A stretch of 64,000 nt of DNA, taken from positions 61,615 through 125,614 of the forward strand of contig JAEWSH010000128.1 of the NCBI GenBank assembly GCA_023398375.1. Reading direction: 5' to 3'. Each line of letters begins with the position of its first letter. Position 1 is the first letter of the stretch. Shown in pieces: positions 36,226 to 45,063 of the stretch. This stretch comes from Bacillota bacterium (GTDB taxonomy: Bacteria > Bacillota > Clostridia > Lachnospirales > Lachnospiraceae). Position numbers and translations under genes: made by a program. The notes beneath the pieces were generated by a model. The model saw nothing but the letters and a program-made list of their open reading frames with translations, searched no databases and was not told the DNA's origin.

Positions 36226-36254
36226 AATATATCACTTCAACGCGTGAAAGTCAA
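36226..36254 (-). promoter_or_regulatory. Promoter of the aromatic amino acid operon
   Basis: On the minus strand TTGACT and TATATT are separated by exactly 17 bases, about 60 bases upstream of the DAHP synthase start. No T-box is visible, so control is probably by feedback inhibition through the enzyme domains. Confidence 0.75.
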
Positions 36255-36309
36255 TATAATTAATAAATAGTAATACATAAATAAAAATATGCAAAATATT
36301 TATAGATAC

Positions 36310-36338
36310 TTGTAAATAGTAAAACAATTTAGTAAAAT
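36310..36338 (+). promoter_or_regulatory. Promoter of the EF-G-like gene
   Basis: TTGTAA and TAAAAT are separated by 17 bases, about 90 bases before the EF-G-like start and back to back with the aromatic operon promoter. Confidence 0.6.
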
Positions 36339-36426
36339 ATACCTATGGATAATTGATAAGTAATATAGAAAATTGAATATAAATGTCAAATTACCCAAAA
36401 AAATGCATAAAATGGAGGACGTTACT

Positions 36427-38517
36427 ATGAATGTTTACACAACTGATAAGATTCGTAATGTTGTTTTGCTTGGACATGGAGGGTGTGGTAAGACCAGCCT
36501 GGTAGAAGCAATGGCTTATTTATCTGCAATTACTTCGAGACTTGGAAAAGTCCCGGATGGTAATACGCTTAGTGATTTTGGTAAAGAAGAGCTAAAAAGA
36601 AAATTTTCAATTAGTACCTCCATCGTGCCAATTGAATGGGAAGGTACGAAAATTAATATTCTGGATACTCCTGGTTATTTTGACTTTGTAGGTGAAGCAG
36701 AGGAGGCTGTCAGCGCAGCGGACGCGGCGATTATCGTAATCTCCGGTAAGACAGGAATTGAAGCTGGAACACAGAATGCATGGGAATTGTGCGAGAAATA
36801 CAAATTACCAAGAATGATATTTGTTACAGAAATGGATGTTGATAATGCTTCTTACAGGCAGGTCGTTGAGGATATGACATCGTTATATGGAAAAAGAATT
36901 GCACCGTTCCATCTACCGATTCGTGAAAATGAAAAATTTGTAGGTTACATAAATGTAATACAGGAAGCCGGTTTCCGTTGGAATGGCAAAGAGGTAGTGG
37001 AGTGTGAGATCCCTGAATATAGCAAACCGAATTTACAGATATGCAGGGATACACTGATGGAAGCAGTTGCAGAGACAAGTGAAGAAATGATGGAACGCTA
37101 TTTTAGCGGTGAAAAATTTTCGGAAGCAGAGATACGCTCAGCATTGAGGACCAATGTAAATGACAGTACGATAGTGCCGATTTCAATGGGATCGAATGTT
37201 CTGATACAAGGCATTTATACATTGTTGGACGATATCGTAAAATATCTGCCGAGCCCGGAAAATAGAAAACTCGTTGGCATGAATATGAAAACGAATGAAA
37301 TCTTTGAAGCAGATTATGATTTTTCCAAAGCAAAATCTGCCTATATATTTAAGACCATAGTTGATCCGTTCATCGGAAAGTATTCATTGATAAAGGTTTG
37401 TTCAGGGGTATTGAAACCGGAAGATCTTCTGTTTAATTCAGATAAGAATGTAGAAGAAAAAATCAGCAGATTATATGTCCTGCAAGGAAATAAACCGATA
37501 GAAGTCAAGGAATTGCATGCGGGAGATATCGGAGCGATAGCAAAACTGACAGCTGCCAGAACCGGAGATACGCTTTCCACAAAAGCAGTTACCGTGCAAT
37601 ACGGAAAAGCAGAAATATCGACGCCATATACAAGTATGCGTTATAAAGCAAAAAATAAAGGGGATATTGATAAAATTTCGCAGGCTTTACAGAAACTGAC
37701 ACATGAGGATCAGACACTGAAAACTGTGAATGATGCAGAAAATCATCAGTCGTTACTGTTCGGAATGGGAGATATGCATCTTGAGGTTATTGTAAGCCGC
37801 CTTTTGAATGAATATAATGTTGAAATCGAGCTGTCAAAACCAAAAGTTGCTTTTAGAGAGACCATTAAAAAAAATTCAGATGTAGAATATAAATACAAAA
37901 AGCAGTCCGGCGGACATGGACAATACGGTCATGTTAAAATGAGATTTGAACCTTCAGGAGAGTTAGAGAAACCCTATGTATTCGAACAAGTCGTGGTTGG
38001 AGGAGCAGTTCCGAAGAACTTTTTTCCGGCAGTTGAAAAAGGAATGCAGGAATCTGTATTAAAGGGTCCTTTGGCAGCATACCCGGTCGTAGGAGTAAAA
38101 GGAATATTGTATGACGGATCGTACCATCCTGTTGATTCATCGGAAATGGCATTTAAGATGGCTACGATACAGGCATTTAAGAAAGGATTCATGGAAGCCG
38201 CACCAATTTTAATGGAGCCGATCGCATTATTAAAGGTTACGGTACCGGACAATTATACCGGAGATGTGATGGGAGACTTGAATAAACGTCGCGGACGTGT
38301 ATTGGGCATGACACCGATTGCCAATGGGAAACAAATTGTAGAGGCAGATATTCCGATGATGGGATTATTCGGCTATTGTACTGAACTTCGTTCCATGACA
38401 GGTGGCCGAGGTACCTATGAATACACATTCAGCCGATACGAGCAGGCTCCAACAGATATACAGGAAAAAGAAGTGGCGGCCAGAGCTAATAAGGTCGCTG
38501 AATCAAATGAAGAATAA
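36427..38517 (+). CDS. Elongation factor G-like translational GTPase paralogue
   Basis: A 696-residue protein with the whole EF-G domain order: G domain, domain II, domain III, domain IV (FRETIKKNSDVEYKYKKQSGG) and domain V (MMGLFGYCTELRSMTGGRG). The P-loop is GHGGCGKTS (residues 16-24). The G3 motif reads DTPGYFDF where canonical EF-G has DTPGHVDF, and the G4 motif reads TEMD where NKMD is expected. The catalytic-site His and the guanine-selecting Asn-Lys are therefore replaced. It is a paralogue rather than the housekeeping fusA. GGAGG lies eight bases before the ATG; a longer frame from 36373 lacks one. Function unknown, possibly ribosome-associated. Confidence 0.88.
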   Translation: MNVYTTDKIRNVVLLGHGGCGKTSLVEAMAYLSAITSRLGKVPDGNTLSDFGKEELKRKFSISTSIVPIEWEGTKINILDTPGYFDFVGEAEEAVSAADAAIIVISGKTGIEAGTQNAWELCEKYKLPRMIFVTEMDVDNASYRQVVEDMTSLYGKRIAPFHLPIRENEKFVGYINVIQEAGFRWNGKEVVECEIPEYSKPNLQICRDTLMEAVAETSEEMMERYFSGEKFSEAEIRSALRTNVNDSTIVPISMGSNVLIQGIYTLLDDIVKYLPSPENRKLVGMNMKTNEIFEADYDFSKAKSAYIFKTIVDPFIGKYSLIKVCSGVLKPEDLLFNSDKNVEEKISRLYVLQGNKPIEVKELHAGDIGAIAKLTAARTGDTLSTKAVTVQYGKAEISTPYTSMRYKAKNKGDIDKISQALQKLTHEDQTLKTVNDAENHQSLLFGMGDMHLEVIVSRLLNEYNVEIELSKPKVAFRETIKKNSDVEYKYKKQSGGHGQYGHVKMRFEPSGELEKPYVFEQVVVGGAVPKNFFPAVEKGMQESVLKGPLAAYPVVGVKGILYDGSYHPVDSSEMAFKMATIQAFKKGFMEAAPILMEPIALLKVTVPDNYTGDVMGDLNKRRGRVLGMTPIANGKQIVEADIPMMGLFGYCTELRSMTGGRGTYEYTFSRYEQAPTDIQEKEVAARANKVAESNEE

Positions 38518-38605
38518 GTCTTAATGGAAATTTAATTTGTATAGGATCTTCCTATGTGGTAATATTCAAATATAATGAATGATTACAGGGGAGGTCCTAT
38601 ATTTC

Positions 38606-40249
38606 ATGAAAAAGACAAAGAATTATGTGATTGGATTTGTGATAGCAGCACTGATCGCTTTTGTTTACTATTACATGACGTTACCGGCGATCAATATCCA
38701 CTCGAAAGGGTTTTGGTTTTTTGTATCTTTTGCCATTTTAGTTTTGATTGGTATTGTCCTGTTAAAAACAATCGGAAAACAGGGCAAAATAATAGAAGGT
38801 AATGGAATTAACATCAATTTTAAAGACATTACTTTATCAAAACCAGTAAAATTTCTGGCAGCTTTGTTATTGGTAATTTTATTGATTTACGGGATCGGAA
38901 GTATACTATCTTCTCCATTTATAAATGCAAAGAAATATCAACAGCTCTTAACAATTGAAGAACGCAATTTTACAGATGATATCAAGGAGGTCGATTTTAA
39001 TACGATCCCTTTGCTGGACAAAGACTCGGCAGCACTTCTGGCAAATCGTAAGATGGGCAGCATGGTGGATATGGTATCTCAGTTCGAAGTAAGTACGGAG
39101 TATGCACAGATCAACTATCATGATGCACCGGTACGTGTGGCACCGCTTGTATATGCAAGTACGATTAAATGGCTGACGAATCAGGCAAACGGTATCCCGG
39201 CATATATCATGATTGATATGGCAACACAGAATACGGAATGCGTGAAGTTAAAAGAGGGAATTAAATATTCCAAATCAGAATACTTTAACCGGAATCTATA
39301 CAGACATTTGCGTTTTCATTATCCGACCTATATTTTCGATGACCAGATTTCATTTGAAATTGGAGAAGACGGTGTGCCATATTGGATTTGTCCTGTTAAG
39401 AAATTCAATATTGGGTTATTCGGCGGACAAACGGTAGGAAATGTAGTAATCTGTAATGCAATAACGGGTGAATGTAAGGACTATGCGGTAAAAGATGTAC
39501 CACAATGGGTCGATAAAGTATATTCAGCTGAACTATTAATTTCTCTTTATGATTATTCAGGGACGTTGAAGCATGGATATTGGAATAGTGTTCTTGGGCA
39601 AAAAGACTGCCTGCAATCGACCAATGGCTATAATTATATAGCATTGGAGGATGATGTATGGGTATATACCGGAGTTACATCGGTAAGCGGAGATCAGTCT
39701 AATGTAGGTTTCGTATTAATGAATCAACGAACAATGGAAACACGTTTTTACAAAGTAGAAGGTGCGATTGAAGATTCCGCAATGTCTTCAGCGGAAGGGC
39801 AGGTACAGAATCTAGGGTACCGTGCAACATTTCCAATTCTTCTAAATATCGCTGGAGAACCGACGTATTTTATGGCGCTAAAGGATGATGCTGGTCTCGT
39901 TAAAAAGTATGCAATGCTGAATGTTGAAAAATATCAGTGGGTCGCAATTGGTGATACTGTAAAAGAATGTACAAAAGAATATATACAATTATTGAATACG
40001 AACGGTATCGTCAGCGATAAAGCATCAGACGTGAAAACTATTACAGGCATGATCACAAGCATAGCGCCTATCGTATTGGAGGGTAACACTCATTATTATC
40101 TATGCGTAAATGGTTCTGATGATATTTTTAATATTGATATGAGTAATTCTGATCTGATATCTATAGTAAAATATCACGAAGGAGATATGGTAACTTTAGG
40201 TTATAAGGATGAACTGGGATTAAATACAGTACTTCAGGTTGGTAAATAA
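38606..40249 (+). CDS. Membrane protein with large extracytoplasmic domain, function unknown
   Basis: A 547-residue protein not assigned to a characterised family. Three hydrophobic spans lie near residues 8-25, 37-55 and 83-102. A soluble region of about 430 residues follows, predicted outside the membrane. This region repeats short beta-rich motifs of the form tyrosine/valine strand plus turn (for example DVWVYTGVTSV, PTYFMALKDD), suggesting a beta-propeller or similar fold. No catalytic motif is visible. GGGGAGGT lies ten bases before ATG 38606; an ATG at 38579 has no ribosome site. It is monocistronic with a terminator after it. Confidence 0.7.
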   Translation: MKKTKNYVIGFVIAALIAFVYYYMTLPAINIHSKGFWFFVSFAILVLIGIVLLKTIGKQGKIIEGNGININFKDITLSKPVKFLAALLLVILLIYGIGSILSSPFINAKKYQQLLTIEERNFTDDIKEVDFNTIPLLDKDSAALLANRKMGSMVDMVSQFEVSTEYAQINYHDAPVRVAPLVYASTIKWLTNQANGIPAYIMIDMATQNTECVKLKEGIKYSKSEYFNRNLYRHLRFHYPTYIFDDQISFEIGEDGVPYWICPVKKFNIGLFGGQTVGNVVICNAITGECKDYAVKDVPQWVDKVYSAELLISLYDYSGTLKHGYWNSVLGQKDCLQSTNGYNYIALEDDVWVYTGVTSVSGDQSNVGFVLMNQRTMETRFYKVEGAIEDSAMSSAEGQVQNLGYRATFPILLNIAGEPTYFMALKDDAGLVKKYAMLNVEKYQWVAIGDTVKECTKEYIQLLNTNGIVSDKASDVKTITGMITSIAPIVLEGNTHYYLCVNGSDDIFNIDMSNSDLISIVKYHEGDMVTLGYKDELGLNTVLQVGK

Positions 40250-40280
40250 ACTAAAAATTGAGGAACACCAAACTATGAGG

Positions 40281-40317
40281 AAAAGGCTTATCTGGTAAGT
40301 TATCAGGTAAGTCTTTT
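40281..40317 (+). terminator. Terminator after the unknown membrane protein gene
   Basis: A 15-base-pair stem with three G-U pairs (arms 40281-40295 and 40303-40317) ends in a T-run. Confidence 0.8.
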
Positions 40318-40320
40318 TTA

Positions 40321-40491
40321 CGTTATAGAAAATATCGTGTTATTGTAAATTGATAAGCTATAATTTCTATCGAGCAAAAAGAACTCCGTGAAGAATGCGC
40401 ACTTATTTTCGCGGTAGAATTATTCCTTATATAATGGGAAATATATAAAGTAGAAAATAAAAGAAAAAAAGAAATATTATAGGGCATAACA
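40321..40491. other. Gene-free stretch, AT-rich, one hairpin
   Basis: Between the terminator at 40281 and the promoter at 40492 no coding frame is supported. One 7-base-pair stem (CCGTGAA with TTCGCGG, 40386-40414, one G-U pair) and a TATAAT without a fitting -35 element at 40430 are the only structures seen. Confidence 0.5.
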
Positions 40492-40520
40492 TTGAAATGA
40501 TTATACAAAAATAGTATAAT
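40492..40520 (+). promoter_or_regulatory. Promoter of the PPK2-type gene
   Basis: TTGAAA and a perfect TATAAT are separated by exactly 17 bases, about 80 bases before the start codon. Confidence 0.75.
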
Positions 40521-40602
40521 ACCATAAAATGACAGATAAATAAAGAGGGAATTAGTGTATTAAGTTATGGGAGGATGTAGGTTACGAAAGGGAGGAATTT
40601 GC

Positions 40603-42075
40603 ATGGAGTCAAAGAAATATGGTGAAATTCAGAAATTAAGCCAGGAAGAGATTAGAAAGATATTAAAAGAAACAAGAGGTAAATTGGCACAACAGCAACA
40701 AATCATAAAAGAAAAGAAATTACCTGTTCTTGTACTGGTAGAAGGATGGGGCGCCTCTGGAAAAGGAACACTGATCAGTTATTTGATCAGAGATTTGGAT
40801 CCAAGATTTTTTAAAGTTATTCCAACGAGTATTCCGTCCAAAGAGGAAAAAAGAAAACCTTTTTTATGGAGGTATATGTGTACAATTCCGGAGGCAGGAA
40901 AATTCGTTTTCATGGATGCAGGCTGGATGGAAGAAACAGTTTGTAATATGGTAGATGAAAAGTTAAAAGGTAAGGCATTTCGGAAAAGAATAGAAGGGAT
41001 CAATGAATTTGAACGGCAATTATTAGATAATGGATATCTAGTATTAAAGATTTTTGTAGATGTATCAAAAGAAGAACAAAAGAACAGAATAAATGGTCTG
41101 CTGGAGAATCCAGATACAAAGTGGCGGGTAAGCAAAAGAGATCAGAAGCAGTTGGAAAACAGGAAAGTATATGAAAAAGCATATAGCGAATATATTGCGG
41201 AGACAAATACAGAAGCGTCGCCGTGGCATGTGATTGACAGTGGGGAAAAAGGACTGGTGGAATTGCAGGTTTGTCATTTGCTTGTAGAAGGTATTGATAA
41301 AAAAATAAAAGAACAAGAGATACCAGTGATATTGCAGGATAAATCATTTCCAGTGATAGAAATGCCCAAATTAGAACAGGTATCATTGGACATGTTTCTT
41401 ACAAGAGAAGAATATGAAAAGCAGCTAAATGAAGCACAAAAAAAATTAAAAAAACTCCATAATAAACTATACAATAAGGGAATCCCTGTCATTATCGCGT
41501 ACGAAGGATGGGATGCTGCGGGTAAGGGCGGAAATATAAAAAGACTTACCAGCGCATTAGATGCAAGAGGTTTTGAAGTGCATCCGATCGCAGCACCGGA
41601 TATTCATGAAAAAGGAAGATTTTATCTATGGCGTTTTTGGACAAGATTACCAAAGACCGGTCATATTGCAATCTTTGACCGCACATGGTATGGAAGGGTA
41701 ATGGTAGAACGATTAGAGGGTTACTGCAGCGAGAACGACTGGCAGCGTGCTTATAATGAAATCAATGAATTTGAAAAAGAATTAGCGGAATGGGGGGCAA
41801 TTGTAGTTAAATTCTGGATTCATATTGACAAGGAAATGCAGCTCAAAAGATTTAAGGAAAGGGAAGCCAGTCCGCAGAAAAGATGGAAAATAACAGAAGA
41901 AGATTGGCGGAACAGAGAAAAATGGGATGCTTATGAAAATGCAGTAAATGAGATGCTGGAAAAGACAAGCACAAAAAATGCCCCATGGTATATTATTCAA
42001 TCCAATGATAAGTATTTTGCGCGTATACAGGCAATTAATTACGTAATTCAGTCAATTGAAGAAAGAGTAAAATAA
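40603..42075 (+). CDS. Two-domain PPK2 polyphosphate phosphotransferase (polyphosphate:AMP type)
   Basis: A 490-residue protein made of two PPK2 domains. The N-terminal half has a Walker A-like VEGWGASGKGTL (about residue 47) and the C-terminal half YEGWDAAGKGGNIKRL (about residue 307). Class II PPK2 proteins of this double form transfer phosphate from polyphosphate to AMP, making ADP. In the C-terminal half the Walker B-like segment is IAIFDRTWYGRVMVERLEG, intact; the matching N-terminal segment is FVFMDAGWMEE, lacking the Arg and the RVMVERLEG continuation. The C-terminal half is therefore the probable catalytic one. GGGAGGAAT precedes the ATG. Confidence 0.9.
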   Translation: MESKKYGEIQKLSQEEIRKILKETRGKLAQQQQIIKEKKLPVLVLVEGWGASGKGTLISYLIRDLDPRFFKVIPTSIPSKEEKRKPFLWRYMCTIPEAGKFVFMDAGWMEETVCNMVDEKLKGKAFRKRIEGINEFERQLLDNGYLVLKIFVDVSKEEQKNRINGLLENPDTKWRVSKRDQKQLENRKVYEKAYSEYIAETNTEASPWHVIDSGEKGLVELQVCHLLVEGIDKKIKEQEIPVILQDKSFPVIEMPKLEQVSLDMFLTREEYEKQLNEAQKKLKKLHNKLYNKGIPVIIAYEGWDAAGKGGNIKRLTSALDARGFEVHPIAAPDIHEKGRFYLWRFWTRLPKTGHIAIFDRTWYGRVMVERLEGYCSENDWQRAYNEINEFEKELAEWGAIVVKFWIHIDKEMQLKRFKEREASPQKRWKITEEDWRNREKWDAYENAVNEMLEKTSTKNAPWYIIQSNDKYFARIQAINYVIQSIEERVK

Positions 42076-42077
42076 TC

Positions 42078-42106
42078 TTGACAAAAAATAGAAAGATGAG
42101 TAAAAT
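42078..42106 (+). promoter_or_regulatory. Promoter of the leuS T-box leader
   Basis: A perfect TTGACA (starting three bases after the upstream stop codon) and TAAAAT are separated by 17 bases. Confidence 0.85.
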
Positions 42107-42111
42107 TATCA

Positions 42112-42419
42112 TAGTTTCGTTATTATTTAGAATTATATTTCATATGGAATATTTATAAGAAAAAACAAAGAAGAGGATTATTAAGAGTGTAACAATTCAG
42201 AGAACTGCCGGTTGGTGTGAGGCAGTATGCCAAACTCCCAACTCGCCTCAGAGTTCCTTGGCTGAACACAAGTAGGTTAAGGCGGGGGTTCCCGTTATAG
42301 GATTTTAAGTGTGTATGTTCAGAAGGGAAGCGGACAAGAGCTTCTATTATGACTTACAAATTAGAGTGGTAACGCGGATTAACTTCGTCTCTAGCAACTT
42401 GGAGACGAAGTTTTTTTTT
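42112..42419 (+). promoter_or_regulatory. T-box leader of leuS
   Basis: A tRNA-sensing leader. The T-box sequence AGAGTGGTAACGCGG is at 42363-42377 and is followed by the competing terminator at 42381-42419. Upstream paired segments include GAACT/AGTTC, TGAGGC/GCCTCA and CTGAACA/TGTTCAG. Its position before leuS implies a leucine specifier, but the specifier triplet was not located with confidence. Uncharged tRNA-Leu would allow read-through. A duplicated 69-base repeat separates the terminator from the gene. Confidence 0.9.
42381..42419 (+). terminator. T-box terminator before leuS
   Basis: An 11-base-pair perfect stem (AACTTCGTCTC with GAGACGAAGTT) has a ten-base loop and ends in nine T residues. 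Confidence 0.93.
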
Positions 42420-42420
42420 C

Positions 42421-42578
42421 GCGAGTAGCGATGAAAATGCTGTGCTTGCACAAGCATTTGAGGAGCACCGCGAAAACCCAGAAGCTTACTATGGAGATTC
42501 TGGGTCTGTGCGAGTAGCGATGAAAATGCTGTGCTTGCACAAGCATTTGAGGAGCACCGCGAAAACCCAGAAGCTTAC
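42421..42578. repeat. 69-base perfect direct repeat, two copies (post-terminator repeat, copies C and C')
   Basis: The units 42421-42489 and 42510-42578 are identical over 69 bases and separated by 20 bases (TATGGAGATTCTGGGTCTGT). Each starts GCGAGTAGCGATG, contains an AAATGCT/AGCATTT stem-loop and ends in ACCCAGAAGCTTAC. They resemble the units after the 6S and pheS T-box terminators. They lie in the leuS leader between terminator and ribosome binding site. A short open frame through them is not a gene. Confidence 0.95.
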
Positions 42579-42607
42579 AACGAAAATAAAATTGGAGGAA
42601 GCAGATT

Positions 42608-45019
42608 ATGGCAGTACCATATAATCACAGAGAAATTGAACAAAAATGGCGTGCGGAATGGGAAAAGAATCCTGTAAACGTAAATGATGGAAAGAAACCA
42701 AAGTACTATTGTTTGGATATGTTCCCATATCCTTCGGGTAATGGACTTCATGTCGGACACTGGAGAGGATATGTAATATCTGATGTCTGGAGCCGTTACA
42801 AATTATTAAATGGTCATTATATCATACATCCAATGGGATGGGATGCATTCGGGCTTCCGGCGGAGAATTATGCAATTAAAATGGGTGTTCACCCGGCAGT
42901 TTCTACAGCCGAAAATGTAGCGAACATCAAGAGACAGATTAATGAGATCGCGGCTTTATATGATTGGGACAGAGAAGTAAATACAACAGATCCTGATTTC
43001 TATAAATGGACACAATGGATTTTTGTAAAGATGTTCAAAGCAGGGTTAGCTTACGAGAAAGAAATGCCGATCAACTGGTGCCCATCTTGCAAAACAGGAC
43101 TTGCAAATGAGGAAGTTGTGGATGGAAAATGTGAAAGATGTGGATCAGAAGTAACAAAGAAGAACCTGAAACAATGGATGCTTCGCATCACCAAATATGC
43201 GGATCGGTTATTAGCAGATCTTGATAAATTAGACTGGCCGGATAAAGTGAAGAAGATGCAGACCGACTGGATTGGAAAATCCCACGGTGCGGAAGTTGAT
43301 TTTCCAGTTGAGGGCAGAGAAGAAAAACTTACAGTATATACTACAAGACCAGATACTTTGCATGGAGCCACTTTTATGGTACTTGCACCAGAACATGAAA
43401 TGGCTGCCAGCCTTGCAACAGTTGAAACAAAGGAATCTGTGGACAAATACATCTTTGATTCATCCATGAAGTCAAATGTTGACAGATTACAGGGAAAAGA
43501 AAAAACGGGTGTATTTACGGGTACTTATGCAATAAATCCGCTAAATGGTGCGAAAGTTCCTATCTGGCTGTCAGATTATGTACTAGCGGATTATGGTACA
43601 GGCGCAATTATGTGTGTACCTGCACATGATGATAGAGATTTTGAATTTGCTACAAAGTTCAATATTCCGATTATTCAGGTAATCGCCAAAGATGGTAAAG
43701 AAATTGAAAATATGACAGAACCTTATACAGCCGCAGTGGGGACTATGATTAATTCGGGTGACTGGACAGGTATGGAGTCTTCTGTACTAAAAAAAGAAGC
43801 TCCGAAAATGATTGAAAAGATGGGCTTTGGACATGAAACGACCAATTACAAATTGCGTGACTGGGTATTCTCAAGACAGCGTTATTGGGGTGAGCCGATT
43901 CCAATTGTACATTGTCCTGCGTGCGGATGCGTTCCAGTTCCGGAAGAACAATTACCATTATTGCTACCGGAAGTTGAAAAGTATCAGCCGACAGGAACAG
44001 GCGAATCGCCGCTCGCAGACATAGACGATTGGGTAAATACCACTTGCCCTTGCTGCGGTGCCCCTGCAAAACGTGAGACAAATACAATGCCTCAATGGGC
44101 AGGTTCTTCATGGTATTTCTTACGTTATGTAGATTCTCATAATAATAAAGAATTGGTAAGCAGAGAAAAAGCAGATGCGTTGTTACCGGTCGATATGTAT
44201 ATTGGTGGTGTTGAGCATGCTGTACTGCACTTGCTTTATTCCAGATTCTATACAAAGTTCTTATGTGATATCGGAGTAATTGATTTTGAGGAACCTTTTA
44301 ATAAGTTATTTAATCAGGGTATGATTACAGGCAAAAACGGTATTAAAATGAGTAAATCAAAAGGAAATGTTGTCTCACCTGATGAACTGGTAAGAGATTA
44401 TGGATGTGATTCTTTAAGATTATATGAGTTATTTGTAGGACCACCGGATTTGGATTCTGAATGGGATGACAGGGGGATTGATGGTGTATACAGATTTTTG
44501 AACCGTTACTGGACACTTGTCATGGATAACAAGGATAAAAGGGTAAAGGCAACAACAGAGATGTTAAGACAGCGCAATAAGATGATTCATGATATTACGA
44601 CACGTCTGAATAATTTTAGTCTGAATACGGTAGTTTCAGGATTTATGGAATATAATAATAAGTTTATTGATATGGCTAAGAAAGAAGGGATTGATAAAGA
44701 GACGCTTGAGACGATGACGATTCTTCTGGCACCATTTGTTCCTCACGTGAGCGAAGAATTATGGAGAGAACTAGGGCATAATGATACAGTATTTAATGCC
44801 GGATGGCCGGAAGCTGATGAGACGGCCATGGTAGAGACAGAAAAGGAAATTGCTGTCCAAATAAATGGTAAGACAAAGGCAATCGTAAAATTAGCTGCTG
44901 ATATTGATAAAGATTCAGCAATTACTGCTGGAAAAGAGTCGATTGCAGATAAGTTAACAGGTGATATCATAAAAGAGATTTATGTGCCTGGAAGAATCAT
45001 CAATATTGTTATGAAATAA
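42608..45019 (+). CDS. leuS: Leucine-tRNA ligase
   Basis: An 803-residue class I synthetase, full length. The HIGH-type motif is HVGH in PYPSGNGLHVGHWRG (about residue 48). A zinc-ribbon-like CPSCKTG...CERCGS is near residue 160, the editing domain has TTRPDTLHGATF and YGTGAIMCVPAHDDRDFEFA, and the KMSKS loop is GIKMSKSKGN (about residue 580). The C-terminal anticodon-binding and LeuRS-specific domains complete the chain. GGAGGAAGCAGATT precedes the ATG. Expression is controlled by the T-box upstream; methylglyoxal synthase follows after 44 bases. Confidence 0.98.
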   Translation: MAVPYNHREIEQKWRAEWEKNPVNVNDGKKPKYYCLDMFPYPSGNGLHVGHWRGYVISDVWSRYKLLNGHYIIHPMGWDAFGLPAENYAIKMGVHPAVSTAENVANIKRQINEIAALYDWDREVNTTDPDFYKWTQWIFVKMFKAGLAYEKEMPINWCPSCKTGLANEEVVDGKCERCGSEVTKKNLKQWMLRITKYADRLLADLDKLDWPDKVKKMQTDWIGKSHGAEVDFPVEGREEKLTVYTTRPDTLHGATFMVLAPEHEMAASLATVETKESVDKYIFDSSMKSNVDRLQGKEKTGVFTGTYAINPLNGAKVPIWLSDYVLADYGTGAIMCVPAHDDRDFEFATKFNIPIIQVIAKDGKEIENMTEPYTAAVGTMINSGDWTGMESSVLKKEAPKMIEKMGFGHETTNYKLRDWVFSRQRYWGEPIPIVHCPACGCVPVPEEQLPLLLPEVEKYQPTGTGESPLADIDDWVNTTCPCCGAPAKRETNTMPQWAGSSWYFLRYVDSHNNKELVSREKADALLPVDMYIGGVEHAVLHLLYSRFYTKFLCDIGVIDFEEPFNKLFNQGMITGKNGIKMSKSKGNVVSPDELVRDYGCDSLRLYELFVGPPDLDSEWDDRGIDGVYRFLNRYWTLVMDNKDKRVKATTEMLRQRNKMIHDITTRLNNFSLNTVVSGFMEYNNKFIDMAKKEGIDKETLETMTILLAPFVPHVSEELWRELGHNDTVFNAGWPEADETAMVETEKEIAVQINGKTKAIVKLAADIDKDSAITAGKESIADKLTGDIIKEIYVPGRIINIVMK

Positions 45020-45063
45020 ACAATGCGGCAAACAACAAAACAAAAGAAAGGTGATTAATTTTG

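Noticed and set aside
42442..42624. 60-residue open frame in the leuS leader
   Set aside because: It arises from the duplicated 69-base repeat and overlaps the leuS ribosome binding site and start.
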